A stretch of DNA of 64,000 nt from NCBI GenBank assembly GCA_002448235.1, contig DIXF01000017.1:228146-292145 (forward strand). The letters are read 5' to 3'. Source of the DNA: Syntrophaceae bacterium UBA6087 (GTDB taxonomy: Bacteria > Desulfobacterota > Desulfomonilia > UBA1062). Numbering within the stretch: the first letter of the stretch is position 1; every line of letters begins with the position of its first letter. Under the pieces are notes generated by a model. That model saw only the letters and a program-made list of their open reading frames with translations. It had not been told where the DNA came from and ran no database searches. Shown piece by piece: positions 27,083-36,752 of this stretch. The translations under genes were made by a program, and so were the position numbers.

Positions 27083-28681
27083 ATGAAAAATGATGAGAGA
27101 TTACAGGAGCATGATGCTGATGGATTTCGCGATACTATCAGGCGTGGTATCGAATTGGAGGAGTCGCCCTCCCGGGACGGACTGAGAGGGGCGCGGCATG
27201 CAGGGCTGAATTTTTACCAGCAGCTGCTTGATGCCATTCCCATCCCGGTATTTTACAAAGACATCGATGGAGTATACCGCGGATGCAATTGCGCATTTGA
27301 GAAGTTTATCGGTTCATCAAAGGATCAGATTGTCGGAAAGACCGTATTCGAAATGTATCCCCTTGATCTGGCGGAAGTATACCACAAGGCGGACACGGCA
27401 TTGTTCAGACACCCGGAGACGCAGGTGTACGAGGCGTCCATACGACACGCCGATGGAAGCAGGCATGATGTCGTTTTCCACAAGGCGATATATGCCGGTG
27501 CCGACGGCCGGGTCGCCGGCCTTGTGGGAGGCATCCTCGACATCACCGAACACAATCGGGCCGAGGCCGCACTCAAAGAACAGAGGGATAGGCTGGAGAA
27601 GATCAATGCCTGCATCCTGGGGCTGGGAGCAGATCACATGTCGAACATCAACATGCTGACCGAACTCTGCGGCGAGACACTCGGCGCCGACTGGGCCCTG
27701 TACAACCGCATACAGGAGGACTTGCTCTTTTCCGCAGGCAGGTGGCAGACCCCTCCTGACTTCCAGGCAGAAGTCGTCCCCGAAGGGCACATCTGCGCTG
27801 ACGTGATTCTCAGCGGTAACGACAAACCGGTGGTGGTCACCGATTTGCCCGGCACTCCGTATCTAAAGACCGATTCCCATGTCCGTCCGTACGGGCTGAA
27901 AACCTACTTCGGCCAGGCCGTGAAGTGCGAGGGCAAGTCTGTTGGAACCCTCTGCGTCATGTACAAGAGGGATTATCTGCCCAGCGACGATGACCGTCGC
28001 GTCCTCGGGCTTATCGCCTCGGCCATCGGAAGCGAGGACAGCCGGATGCAGAAGGAAGAGCACCTGCGCCGGAGCGAGGCAAAATACCGCCTCCTGACCG
28101 AAAAGACAAACGATGTCATGTGGACGATGGATCTGAATTTTCACCTTACTTATATCAGCCCGTCCATCGAAAAAGTCACCGGGTTCGGGGCTGAAGAGTT
28201 CATACAGAGATACCGGACCCAATCCTTGACCCCGGCGTCCATGGCCTACATCATGGACGTACTGGATGCAGAGCTCAAACGCGATCACGAACCGGGAGTC
28301 GATCCGGGGAGGACGATCAGGCTCGAGCTGGAATATTTCTGCAAGAACGGTTCAACGGTATGGATGGAGCTCCTTTGCACAGCGATCCGCGATAACAGCG
28401 GCAGGATAACCGGGGTACACGGTGTATCGCGGGACATCACCGAGCGCAGGAAAGCAGCCCTGGAAAGGGAGGACCTGGTCGAAAAACTCAAGCAGGCACT
28501 GGCGGACGTCAAGACCCTCAGGGGCATGCTCCCCATCTGCGCGAACTGCAAGAAAATCCGCGATGATACCGGGTATTGGAACCAGATCGAAAGCTATATC
28601 ATAAAGCACTCCGACGCTGTTTTCACCCACAGCCTCTGCCCGGAATGCGCCAAGACCATTTATCCCGAATATCCCGATTGA
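27083..28681 (+). CDS. PAS-GAF-PAS sensor protein with Cys4 zinc-ribbon-like tail
   Basis: 532 residues from the ATG at 27083, whose GAGGTGG ribosome binding site is 5 bases away. PAS1 is at about 45-156 (LLDAIPIPVFYKDIDGVYRGCN to GGILDITEHNRAE), a GAF domain at 172-317, and PAS2 at 333-455 (ending GVSRDITERRKA). A short coiled coil follows, then a C-terminal module CANCKKIRDDTGYWNQIESYI..HSLCPECAK whose four Cys (486, 489, 519, 522) could bind zinc. There is no kinase, GGDEF, EAL or methyl-accepting output. The tail is therefore the presumed output or partner-binding part. Such tails occur on other deltaproteobacterial PAS proteins, with no known function that I can name. Confidence 0.75.
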   Translation: MKNDERLQEHDADGFRDTIRRGIELEESPSRDGLRGARHAGLNFYQQLLDAIPIPVFYKDIDGVYRGCNCAFEKFIGSSKDQIVGKTVFEMYPLDLAEVYHKADTALFRHPETQVYEASIRHADGSRHDVVFHKAIYAGADGRVAGLVGGILDITEHNRAEAALKEQRDRLEKINACILGLGADHMSNINMLTELCGETLGADWALYNRIQEDLLFSAGRWQTPPDFQAEVVPEGHICADVILSGNDKPVVVTDLPGTPYLKTDSHVRPYGLKTYFGQAVKCEGKSVGTLCVMYKRDYLPSDDDRRVLGLIASAIGSEDSRMQKEEHLRRSEAKYRLLTEKTNDVMWTMDLNFHLTYISPSIEKVTGFGAEEFIQRYRTQSLTPASMAYIMDVLDAELKRDHEPGVDPGRTIRLELEYFCKNGSTVWMELLCTAIRDNSGRITGVHGVSRDITERRKAALEREDLVEKLKQALADVKTLRGMLPICANCKKIRDDTGYWNQIESYIIKHSDAVFTHSLCPECAKTIYPEYPD

Positions 28682-28859
28682 AGAGAGGCCGTGTCACCCC
28701 GACCAACTCTTCAGCATTCCCACCCTGACGGCCATGACTTAATTTTAATATTGTTTACCGTTATTAACTTATTTACTTTCCTTTTAGACGGTTAGCAGTT
28801 ATTATCTAAACGGTTTGAGCTTTTGGTCATTATTCTTTATTGACAGAGAGGAGAAAAGC

Positions 28860-29486
28860 ATGGTCCTGAACCATCCGGAAGCAACGAGTCAGGCGCTGAG
28901 CATTCTAAGGTCGGGTGATCAGTTTCAGTGGTATGCGATCCCACTCATCGTCATCGTCCTGTATATCTACGGCAACGAGTATGAACGGGGCAACTACAAG
29001 GCCATAGCCGGAGGGCTCGGCCTATACATGGTCCACTGGTTCGTGGAGATAGCCAATGCCGTCATCCAGCACGTATCGGGACATGCGCTCTGGACCGTAC
29101 CCACGGGAACCGCATTCTCCATCATGGTGGGGGTTGGCATCGAGATCAGCCTCATGTTCTCCATCGCGGGCATCGTCACCACGAAGCTCCTGCCCAAGGA
29201 CGTGAACGCCAAAATGCTGGGGATCAACAGCAGGGTCTTCGTAGCCGTCTCCACAGCCGCGGCCGCCAGCATCATCGAGATCTTCCTCGTGAGAACGCCG
29301 ACCTTTGTCTGGGTTTACCCCTTCTGGGGAGCATTCCCGGTTTTCCTGACCGTCTATGTCCCGTTCTTTGCAGCCGCGGTCTACTGCTACGATGCGCCTT
29401 TGAAAAAGAGCTTCACATTCATCGGGATTCTCGGCGCGATAAATCTTGCAGGTCTCGTGGTCTTCGGCGCACTCGGCTGGATTTAG
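28860..29486 (+). CDS. Unrecognised six-helix membrane protein
   Basis: 208 residues from the ATG at 28860, with GAGAGGAG just upstream. I count six hydrophobic helices: WYAIPLIVIVLYIYG, AIAGGLGLYMVHWFVEI, FSIMVGVGIEISLMFSIAGIV, VFVAVSTAAAASIIEIFLV, FPVFLTVYVPFFAAAVYCY and FIGILGAINLAGLVVFGAL. Conserved-looking residues inside helices (HWFVEIAN, EISLMF, IEIFLV) suggest an enzyme or transporter rather than a simple anchor. I cannot name the family. It stands alone between the PAS protein and the ComEA-like gene. Confidence 0.65.
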   Translation: MVLNHPEATSQALSILRSGDQFQWYAIPLIVIVLYIYGNEYERGNYKAIAGGLGLYMVHWFVEIANAVIQHVSGHALWTVPTGTAFSIMVGVGIEISLMFSIAGIVTTKLLPKDVNAKMLGINSRVFVAVSTAAAASIIEIFLVRTPTFVWVYPFWGAFPVFLTVYVPFFAAAVYCYDAPLKKSFTFIGILGAINLAGLVVFGALGWI

Positions 29487-29542
29487 AGTCAGTGCTTCTT
29501 TTCCCGGCCAGTCCGCTCGCTACAGGCCTACCAGGGCGGTAA

Positions 29543-29980
29543 TCACGGCCTGGGACGCCAGGGTCCATACGGCTCGTCTTCAGGGAAATTCCCTTTCGAT
29601 GCGCCGTCTCTGGGGACAGGTGTTCCCGGATACGGGTACCTCCCTGGCGATTCCTCCTTCTCGGGCTTGTAATCCGATTCGCCTTCCACCTTTACCCAAA
29701 GACGTATCTGGTTGAGCCCGTAATCGTTTATGCCTTTGACCTTTCCGAGCTCGTCTATGTCTCTGAAAGGCCCGTTTGTCTCTCGATATTCAATGGTATT
29801 CTCAGCGACTTGAACCGAATCGCCAATCCCGCTTCTCCAGAAGAACCACGCCAGCTCCTCTTTCGTTGCGGCATTCACATTGATCTTGCCTTGCGCCTCC
29901 CCATGGGCGCCATAAGCCTGACCGCCAAGGGTGAATGCGCATGCCAGCACGGCTACCGGTAGCATGAGGTATTTTTTCAT
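29543..29980 (-). CDS. Secreted ComEA-like helix-hairpin-helix protein
   Basis: 145 residues. The signal peptide ends near GGQAYGAHG. A helix-hairpin-helix region follows, INVNAATKEELAWF..GIGDSVQVAENTIEYRETNGPFRDIDELGKVKGIND, the DNA-binding fold of ComEA. The first hairpin has an insertion (AWFFWRSGIGDS) compared with the usual LxxLPGIG. The tail (last 45 residues) is Pro/Glu/Gly-rich and unstructured. Periplasmic DNA binding for uptake is the family role, but no other competence gene is nearby. Confidence 0.75.
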   Translation of the reverse strand: MKKYLMLPVAVLACAFTLGGQAYGAHGEAQGKINVNAATKEELAWFFWRSGIGDSVQVAENTIEYRETNGPFRDIDELGKVKGINDYGLNQIRLWVKVEGESDYKPEKEESPGRYPYPGTPVPRDGASKGNFPEDEPYGPWRPRP

Positions 29981-30089
29981 GGCTCATGTCCCCCTTTGAT
30001 CGCTCGACCCCCGCAGGAGCGTACTGATACTATAGGGATCGGGTTGGGGAGAGAAAAGCTCTCCGCCTGTCCGGAAGGCCCAGGGCATG

Positions 30090-31844
30090 TCAGTCGAGAT
30101 CGAAACGACTGTTCCAGGCCAGGAATCCGGTCCAGCTCCCCTGCACCTTGATCTTGCGCAAGGCCAGCGCCTTGACCGGGCTCATGATCTTGGCGGCCAT
30201 CTTGCGATAGGTGAGCGCATCGGTGACGAGCGTCGCCACCGGCTCAGGCGTCCCGGGCAGAGGATCGCCTTCGACGACCTCGGCGATGCCTCTCCTCACC
30301 GTCACGATGAACCGCTTCTTCTCGTCGGGGAATTCGAAGTATACGGCCTCGTGTACCTCCATGGCCTTTTCCGCGATGAGCCTGGAGGCCATGATCGTGA
30401 AGATTGCCTCCAGGGGGATCCTGGCCACGATGTTCTCATCGAGCTTTACAGGGGCGGGCTTTTGGATGCCGTGCCTGATCTCATGGGCTGCCTCCAGGAG
30501 GTAGCCTCGCCCGTTCAGATTATACAGGGTGGAGGCCAGCTTCTCATAGGCCAGGGCCTGCTTTTCCTTGAGCGAGTCATTCATGCCGGCCTCTGCCATG
30601 GCGCTGTCTGAGAGTTTGGCGAGCAGATGGACCGCCCAGCGGAAGTCGTTTGCCTGCAGGGCCGCGTCAGCCATCTCCAAGACCTTCCCGGGTCCTCCCA
30701 TGAGAGCCACCTCCCTCCGGGACGCCTCACGGACGTTCATGGGGTAGAGCTCCTCCGGCCTGCCGTCGAACCACCCGAGGCTGCCGGTGTAGATGCCCTT
30801 GGCAGACCAGTCGATCTGCCCGTAGAATTCTTCGAGATAATGCAGCCCCGTAAGATGGGGCGGGAGGCCGATGCTCGAAGCCAGGGTCGGAAGGTCCTCT
30901 CCCTTGTTCGCCTTCCGGATGACCTCATCCCTGACCCACTGGATGGCATCGCGGTAATTGGTGAGAATGGTATTGATCTCCTGCTCGCCCTCTATGGGGA
31001 CGGTGTGGCAGGGAACGAGCCGCTCGGGCTTTAAGCGCCTGATCTTATCGATGCTCCTGATCCAGTCGTCCACAGGCCTCGGGCTCGTGCCGCGAATCGT
31101 GTAGAGGTTCGGGAAAGCCCAGTAGAAGTTGTCGGCGGCGACCACGGTCCTGTCCTGGGGGACCCAGACAATGAGCTGGTCGTGGGTTTCACCGTGGGCC
31201 TCGATCATTTCGATCGTGACTCCGCCGAAGGTCAACCGCTGCGAACCGGAAAAGGTATGTGTGGGGAGGCGGATGCCGGCTCCCTCCTGGGCTGCACGTA
31301 TATCCGTTCGGCGGCCGATGCCGTTGCAGGGGAGATCCTCCAGAGCGGCGTGATCGCCGAACTGGCGCCTGCCCCGGATCGTCTCGATGGGGAGGAAGAC
31401 CTGGTACTGCTTATAGAGGTGACCGACGAAGCTCTCCGTTGCCCAGATCTGCGGACTGTCGTCCATCCAGATAGAGGCCCCCCCGATATGGTCGATATGA
31501 CTGTGGGTGTAGATAATCGCCTTCACAGGCCCTTCCGGCGCATTCAACAGAAGGTCCCTTCTTGCGGCTTCCCCGCGTTTGGGGCTCATGAGCGGATCGA
31601 TGATAACGTTGCCCTCCGGGGTGTGGATGAGAATCTCGTTTGCCAGGTCATAGCCGATGGCAGCCCACACATGCTCGGAAACCTTCACCACCCGGGGCGG
31701 GCCGATAAGCTCGCAGTGCCTTTTCATGAGCTCGGGGCTCGGCAGGGGTTGTTTGGCCTGACGCATGGTGTCCGCACAGCCGGCGCAGAAAACCAGCAAC
31801 AAGAAGGCGGTCCAGCGGATTGTGATGCCCCTTGGTTCTTTCAT
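30090..31844 (-). CDS. Alkyl-sulfatase-like metallo-beta-lactamase lipoprotein
   Basis: 584 residues with a lipoprotein signal (LLLVFCAGC, lipid Cys at 23). The metallo-beta-lactamase metal motif is THSHIDHIGG, with downstream ligand regions EAHGETHDQ, VAADN and CHTVPI. The C-terminal half has the dimerisation region seen in SdsA1/BDS1-type alkyl sulfatases (LGWFDGRPEELYP) and a final SCP2-like lipid-binding domain (about 470-584). The family hydrolyses alkyl sulfates to alcohols in the periplasm. It lies 67 bases downstream of the HlyD gene in the exporter operon, so its substrate may be cargo of the exporter or a detergent-like compound. Confidence 0.85.
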   Translation of the reverse strand: MKEPRGITIRWTAFLLLVFCAGCADTMRQAKQPLPSPELMKRHCELIGPPRVVKVSEHVWAAIGYDLANEILIHTPEGNVIIDPLMSPKRGEAARRDLLLNAPEGPVKAIIYTHSHIDHIGGASIWMDDSPQIWATESFVGHLYKQYQVFLPIETIRGRRQFGDHAALEDLPCNGIGRRTDIRAAQEGAGIRLPTHTFSGSQRLTFGGVTIEMIEAHGETHDQLIVWVPQDRTVVAADNFYWAFPNLYTIRGTSPRPVDDWIRSIDKIRRLKPERLVPCHTVPIEGEQEINTILTNYRDAIQWVRDEVIRKANKGEDLPTLASSIGLPPHLTGLHYLEEFYGQIDWSAKGIYTGSLGWFDGRPEELYPMNVREASRREVALMGGPGKVLEMADAALQANDFRWAVHLLAKLSDSAMAEAGMNDSLKEKQALAYEKLASTLYNLNGRGYLLEAAHEIRHGIQKPAPVKLDENIVARIPLEAIFTIMASRLIAEKAMEVHEAVYFEFPDEKKRFIVTVRRGIAEVVEGDPLPGTPEPVATLVTDALTYRKMAAKIMSPVKALALRKIKVQGSWTGFLAWNSRFDLD

Positions 31845-31911
31845 ATCGATCCCTCCTTTTGTAATACCTCTAAAAATAATCCGGCATCTCCCATTGTCCT
31901 GACCTCTGCGT

Positions 31912-33117
31912 TCAAGCCGCAGCAGGTGTAACGCGCGTGCCGTCCTCGATGGTGTCGTCCGGATGCGCGATCACCGTCTCCCCTTCCTTGAGGCCGGAGA
32001 CTATCTCTGTGGAGAGACCGTTGCTGCGGCCTGCCCGGACTGCGCGAAGCCTGGCCCGGTTGTCCTCCACAACGAAGACCGCCCACCCCTTGCCCGAGCG
32101 GAAGGCTGCGCCGGCGGGAACCTGGAGCACATCCTTGCCTTCCCAGGTGATGAAGCTTGCATCGAGACGGTACGCGTCGCCGAGGCTTTCCCATACTTCG
32201 CGGGGAGTGGTAAAGTCCACGAGGACCACGACGCGCTGCTCTTCGACGCCAAGGCTGGAGACCTTCGTAAACCCGCCGGGCTCGACCACCCTCACGACAC
32301 CGGAAAGAGGCACTCCTCCTCCCCAGTGCTCGAAGAGCACCCGCGTTCCCTTTCCGATCTTCACGGCATCGGAGGAGAGGACTTCCACCCGCACCTCGAG
32401 ATTACCCGGGTTGCCGACTTCCATGATCGGCTCGCCTGCACCGATCGCGCCCTCGCTCTCCCGGAGCAGGCGCAGCACCCTGCCCTGCACGGGCGACTGC
32501 ACCGCCACGATGTCGCGGGAAGAAACCGCCCGTCCGGCGCCGTAGTTCTCCAGCACTCTCTCCGCCCTGGCAAGCTCTGCCCCGGCGGCGTTTGCCTGGG
32601 CAGCGGCCGAGCTGTGGACGGCGCGGGCCCGTTTTGATTCGGAAGCCGCCTGGTCGAGGGTGTCCTTCGCAATCGATCGTCTCTCGTAGAGTGACTTGAA
32701 CCGCTCAAGCCTGTCCGTAGCGTAGTCCGCATCGGCCTTTGCCGCGTGCTCCTGCTGCCGGGCCGCGTTCAGGTTCGCCCTCGCAGAGGCGACCGCCTCT
32801 TCCGCTTCTGCCCGGCTCCGGGGATCGAGGGCCTGAGACCTGGCCGGTTCGATAAAGGCAACCTGCATTCCCTGCTCGACCGGATCGGCGGCTTTGAGCT
32901 CGATGCGGCGCAAGAAGCCGGAGACAGGGGCCGAGATCACGTATCTGTCTTTCACGCTCGTCTTGCCCTGCTCCTCGACCGTAACCCGGAGCAGGCCCCT
33001 GGCCGCCGGGACCACGTCCACGGGTACGGGTTTTGGCATGAACCCGTATGCAACGGCCAGAACGACGATGAGAGCAACGGCCGCTATACCGATGCGCCTT
33101 TTTTTCTGGATATCCAT
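31912..33117 (-). CDS. HlyD-family periplasmic adaptor (membrane fusion protein)
   Basis: 401 residues. An N-terminal membrane anchor (RRIGIAAVALIVVLAVAYGFM) is followed by a split biotinyl-lipoyl domain (VTVEEQGKTSVKDRYVISAPVSGFLRRIEL) and a long alpha-helical hairpin (about 95-195, rich in Ala, Glu and Arg). The returning lipoyl part (AVQSPVQGRVLRLLRESEGAIGAGEPIMEVG) and beta-barrel domains follow. It links the inner-membrane exporter to an outer-membrane channel. The start is 4 bases after the permease stop. No TolC-like gene is in the window. Confidence 0.9.
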   Translation of the reverse strand: MDIQKKRRIGIAAVALIVVLAVAYGFMPKPVPVDVVPAARGLLRVTVEEQGKTSVKDRYVISAPVSGFLRRIELKAADPVEQGMQVAFIEPARSQALDPRSRAEAEEAVASARANLNAARQQEHAAKADADYATDRLERFKSLYERRSIAKDTLDQAASESKRARAVHSSAAAQANAAGAELARAERVLENYGAGRAVSSRDIVAVQSPVQGRVLRLLRESEGAIGAGEPIMEVGNPGNLEVRVEVLSSDAVKIGKGTRVLFEHWGGGVPLSGVVRVVEPGGFTKVSSLGVEEQRVVVLVDFTTPREVWESLGDAYRLDASFITWEGKDVLQVPAGAAFRSGKGWAVFVVEDNRARLRAVRAGRSNGLSTEIVSGLKEGETVIAHPDDTIEDGTRVTPAAA

Positions 33118-33121
33118 GATC

Positions 33122-35485
33122 TCACTCCTTGGTTTTCAAAACCTCGACAAGGTTCAGGCGGTCGAGCCTGCGGCGTACGACCAGCGAAGAGAATACGGCC
33201 GACACGAGGACCACGGTCGCGGCCAGCGAATAGGTGCCGGGCTCTATCACGACCGGGACACGGAACAGATCGGAGCCCAGCGCCCGGGCGATATAGATGC
33301 ACAGCCCCTTGCCCATGGCGAACCCCAGCGGGATGGCCGCCAGGGTAAGCAGCCCGAGCTCGCCCAGGAGGATATACGAGATCTCTCCCCGCGTATAGCC
33401 CAGCACCCTCAGGCTCGACAGCTCGCGGCTCCTTTCGGAGAGCGCGATGCGCATGCTGTTGTACACGACGCCGAAGGCGATGGCCCCGGACATCAGCATG
33501 GCGATAAAGGTGAAGAAGAGCATGGCCCGGGCCTGGGTTTCGTAGAAATTCTTCACCTCGTCCCTGCGCACGACCGTGCCAGCGACACGGGGCATCTCGA
33601 TGAACTCGCGGTAGAGCCGGTCCATGGACATCGGGTCTACCGTGACATATGCGCCCGAGACGGCGCTGCCTTCCTGCATCATGCGGTTCAGGGATTTCCG
33701 GTCCATGTAGCCCACGAGGCCGATGTACTGCTGGACGAATCCGACCACCGGCACCCGGCGGATCGGCTTGCTTCCCTCAAGGATCTCGACCGTAAGCATA
33801 TCGCCGGTTTTTATATCCAGGACTTCCCGGAAATAGTCCGTGAGAATGATGCCTTCGGCAGGCACAGGGTGGGCTTTGAGGTTCACGTCCAGGATATGGC
33901 GCAGGCGGCTGCCGCTTTCGATGCCGGTGATCACGGTCTTGTAGGTGCGGTTGCCGTTTCGGAAGCGGACCGGCACCACCCGGTATCCTTCGGCGTAACG
34001 AACCCCGCGCACGCCCATGAGGTCATACACCGCCCTGCCCGAAGTAGGCTCGGTGAACGAAACGGACAGGTCTTCCTTCTGGGAGAACACGAACTGGACG
34101 TTGACGATGTATTTCACCGCATCCTGAAAGAATCCGCTCGTGAGCATGGTGGCGCAGGCTGTGGCGATGCCTAAGGCCGTAAAGAAAGACCTTAAGGGCT
34201 TGCGCTCGATGTTGCGCACGATGATCTTTGTAGGCTGGGTGAGAAAGCGGGCAAGAGGGGTATTCTCGATGAGGGATTTCCGGTACCGGGCAGGAGGCTC
34301 GGGCCTTAGGGCCTCTGCTGGCGGCTGGCTCGCCGCCTTCCATACCGCGTGTATGGTGCCGAGCAGGGCCGAGGCAAGGGTGATCAGCGCCGCAGAGCCT
34401 GCCACGATGAAGCGCAGCCGGTAGATCAGGAAAGGGAAGCGGTAGACCGACATGTAGACGTTCCCCAGGGCCTTGCCCATCCAGATGCCCAGGCCGGTGC
34501 CGATGACTACCCCCACCAGGGTGATGAGGATCACGAGCTGGGCATAGTGGACGCCCACCTGGAAATTGCTGTAGCCGAAGGCCTTCAGTGCTGCGATCTG
34601 CTCGCGCTGCGTGCTCACGATGCGGCTGATGACCACGTTGAGGAGAAAGGCCGAGACTGCAATGAAGATCGTGGGAAAGATCTCGGCGCTCCTTTTCAGC
34701 TGGCGGAACTCGTCGGTCATGATCCGGTGCGAGAGCTGGTCCTCCCTGGCATAGGCGCCCAGGCTGCCGTAGCGGTCCAGCAGGTTGTCGAGCCGGGTGA
34801 TGACCTCGTCGACGTCTGCATGGGGGGATACGGTGAGGACCACATCGTTGAAGGCGCCATCCATGTCATAGGCCTGGCTTAAGGCGTCACGCGCCATCCA
34901 GAGGACTCCGTAGCGCTTGAAATCGGGGCTCACGGCATCGGGCCGCATCTGCAGGACAAACTCGGGCGAAAGCGCCACGCCTACGATGCGGAGCGTCTTC
35001 CACCTGCCGTTGATTATCGCGCCGAAGCTGTCGCCGATCCTGAAATCGTGGGCGCTTGCAAAGGTCTCGCTGATCACGACCTCGTTGTCCTTGGCAGGGT
35101 CCACGAGCCTGCCCTTGCGGATATACAGCCCGTTCAGGAGAGGTTTGCCGTTGTCCGGGATGGAGACCAGCTTTCCGATTACCGGCTCGGAGAACCCGGG
35201 GATGTCGAGCTTGACCTCTGCGGAAACGCGGGTTTCGACGACATTGACGCCCGGGATCTCGGCTATCCGGCTCTTCAGGCTCTCGGGGGCCCGCTTCAGG
35301 TTCACGAAAACGTCCGAGAAATTGAAGTCGCGGTAGTACTTCTGGCGGGTGAGGTTCAGCGAGTCCATGGTGCTGATGAACATGATGAAGGTGGCCACGC
35401 CGGTCATGACCACCAGGGTGATGGCGAATGCCTGGCCTTTGAGGCTCCAGAGATCCCGCAGGAGCTTGCGGTTCAGGGCCTTCAT
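33122..35485 (-). CDS. FtsX-type ABC exporter permease
   Basis: 787 residues with two FtsX domains, each preceded by a periplasmic loop domain. One N-terminal helix (WSLKGQAFAITLVVMTGVATFIMFIS) and several later pairs (AELFPTIFIAVSAFLLNVVISRIVS, VILITLVGVVIGTGLG, ARAMLFFTFIAMLMSGAIAFGVVYN, YSLAATVVLVSAVFSS) give about 8-10 membrane helices. It is of the LolCE/MacB-related type that moves lipids, lipoproteins or small molecules out of the inner membrane. It overlaps neither neighbour; gaps of 4 bases on both sides show one operon. Confidence 0.9.
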   Translation of the reverse strand: MKALNRKLLRDLWSLKGQAFAITLVVMTGVATFIMFISTMDSLNLTRQKYYRDFNFSDVFVNLKRAPESLKSRIAEIPGVNVVETRVSAEVKLDIPGFSEPVIGKLVSIPDNGKPLLNGLYIRKGRLVDPAKDNEVVISETFASAHDFRIGDSFGAIINGRWKTLRIVGVALSPEFVLQMRPDAVSPDFKRYGVLWMARDALSQAYDMDGAFNDVVLTVSPHADVDEVITRLDNLLDRYGSLGAYAREDQLSHRIMTDEFRQLKRSAEIFPTIFIAVSAFLLNVVISRIVSTQREQIAALKAFGYSNFQVGVHYAQLVILITLVGVVIGTGLGIWMGKALGNVYMSVYRFPFLIYRLRFIVAGSAALITLASALLGTIHAVWKAASQPPAEALRPEPPARYRKSLIENTPLARFLTQPTKIIVRNIERKPLRSFFTALGIATACATMLTSGFFQDAVKYIVNVQFVFSQKEDLSVSFTEPTSGRAVYDLMGVRGVRYAEGYRVVPVRFRNGNRTYKTVITGIESGSRLRHILDVNLKAHPVPAEGIILTDYFREVLDIKTGDMLTVEILEGSKPIRRVPVVGFVQQYIGLVGYMDRKSLNRMMQEGSAVSGAYVTVDPMSMDRLYREFIEMPRVAGTVVRRDEVKNFYETQARAMLFFTFIAMLMSGAIAFGVVYNSMRIALSERSRELSSLRVLGYTRGEISYILLGELGLLTLAAIPLGFAMGKGLCIYIARALGSDLFRVPVVIEPGTYSLAATVVLVSAVFSSLVVRRRLDRLNLVEVLKTKE

Positions 35486-35489
35486 GTTT

Positions 35490-36215
35490 TCACCAGGTAA
35501 TATCCCTCGGAGACTTCTTCACCTCGTTTTGCGAGACATCGGTAATATGGCCGTTGCTCAGGTGCACGACACGGTCGGCCATGCCCGCGATATCGGCGTT
35601 ATGCGTGATGATCGCCGTAGCGGTCCCCAGGGTGCGGTTGACGTTGTCGAGGGCCTCAAGCACCATGACGCCGGTTTCCGAGTCCAGCGCGCCGGTGGGC
35701 TCGTCGCACAAGAGCACGGACGGATTCTTGGAGATGGCCCTGGCTATGGCTACGCGCTGTTGTTCGCCGCCCGAGAGCTGGGAGGGAAAATGGTCGAGAC
35801 GGGTGGAAAGACCCACCAGCGCGAGCGCATCTCCGGGATCCATAGGGCTCACCGCGATCTCGGTCACCACCGCGACATTCTCCAGTGCCGTCAGGCTGGG
35901 GATGAGGTTGTAAAACTGGAACACGAATCCCACGTGGTAGCGCCGGTATTCGGTCAGCTCCTTCTCGTTTGCTCTTGTAAGGTCCTTGCCGCGGTAGGAG
36001 ACATGGCCGTCCGACGCCGTGTCCAGGCCTCCCAGGATGTTGAGCAGCGTGGATTTCCCGCTCCCCGAAGGCCCGAGCAGGACGACCAGCTCTCCGGGGT
36101 AGAGCTCCATGTCCACGCCACGCAGCGCATGCACCTCCACCTCGCCCATCCGGTAAACCTTTGTCAGCCCTCTGACCTGAAAGACGATGTCGTCCCGGTT
36201 AGCCATAGTATTCAT
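35490..36215 (-). CDS. ABC exporter ATPase (LolD/MacB-type)
   Basis: 241 residues with Walker [11 protein letters not shown]-loop FQFYNLIP, signature LSGGEQQR, Walker [12 protein letters not shown] and the H-loop ITHNAD. Subgroup residues ([19 protein letters not shown]) are those of the LolD/MacB/FtsE exporters. First gene of the four-gene operon with the FtsX permease, HlyD adaptor and alkyl-sulfatase-like lipoprotein. It powers the export step on the cytosolic face. Confidence 0.92.
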   Translation of the reverse strand: MNTMANRDDIVFQVRGLTKVYRMGEVEVHALRGVDMELYPGELVVLLGPSGSGKSTLLNILGGLDTASDGHVSYRGKDLTRANEKELTEYRRYHVGFVFQFYNLIPSLTALENVAVVTEIAVSPMDPGDALALVGLSTRLDHFPSQLSGGEQQRVAIARAISKNPSVLLCDEPTGALDSETGVMVLEALDNVNRTLGTATAIITHNADIAGMADRVVHLSNGHITDVSQNEVKKSPRDITW

Positions 36216-36317
36216 TTAATATTATTTCACTCATTATGCAAACGCAGGTAAGCATGAGGACATACGAATCCGGTATGCGCAAGGTTAGTCGCCCGAGACC
36301 CGGGGAGCCTTCCGTAC

Positions 36318-36722
36318 TTATTTTCTCCGGGAATAGTTCAGGATCTCCGAAACCAGTTCATGCCTGTCGAAATAAACCTCGTTGCGTCTGATCTTTCCCC
36401 GTCCGTCGAACTGAACGAAGCAGACGCCGATGCATTCAATGGTCTTATGCCCGACCGGGATCTTTGCATGCCATTTGTTCAGGAAGCCGTCTTCCATGGG
36501 AATGGGCTCGATCTGCGTCCACACCCATCCGGGGTTGGCGGCAAGAAGCTTTTCGAAATATTTCAGCAAGCCTTCCTTTCCCCTGACACCGCCGGGTATC
36601 GACGGGTCGAGATAGAGCGCGTCATCGGAATAGAATGAAGCCAGCTTTTCAGGGTTGTTGCCCGTCCAGGCAGGCAGCCATCGGGAAGCGAATTCCCTGG
36701 CCTGATCATGAGTCATCATCAT
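36318..36722 (-). CDS. SnoaL/NTF2-like protein
   Basis: 134 residues with the cone-shaped alpha+beta NTF2-like fold read from FASRWLPAWTGNNPEKLASFYSDDALYLDPSIPGGVRGKEGLLKYFEKLL and the final strand region KIRRNEVYFDRHELVSEI. Family members are polyketide cyclases or small-molecule-binding proteins; no catalytic residue can be assigned. Three Met codons start the frame, and the first is used here by convention. It is 30 bases downstream of nrfA in the same direction, so it may be read through from nrf. Confidence 0.7.
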   Translation of the reverse strand: MMMTHDQAREFASRWLPAWTGNNPEKLASFYSDDALYLDPSIPGGVRGKEGLLKYFEKLLAANPGWVWTQIEPIPMEDGFLNKWHAKIPVGHKTIECIGVCFVQFDGRGKIRRNEVYFDRHELVSEILNYSRRK

Positions 36723-36752
36723 GGGGTTGCCCTCTCTTTGCCTTAAGCATTT

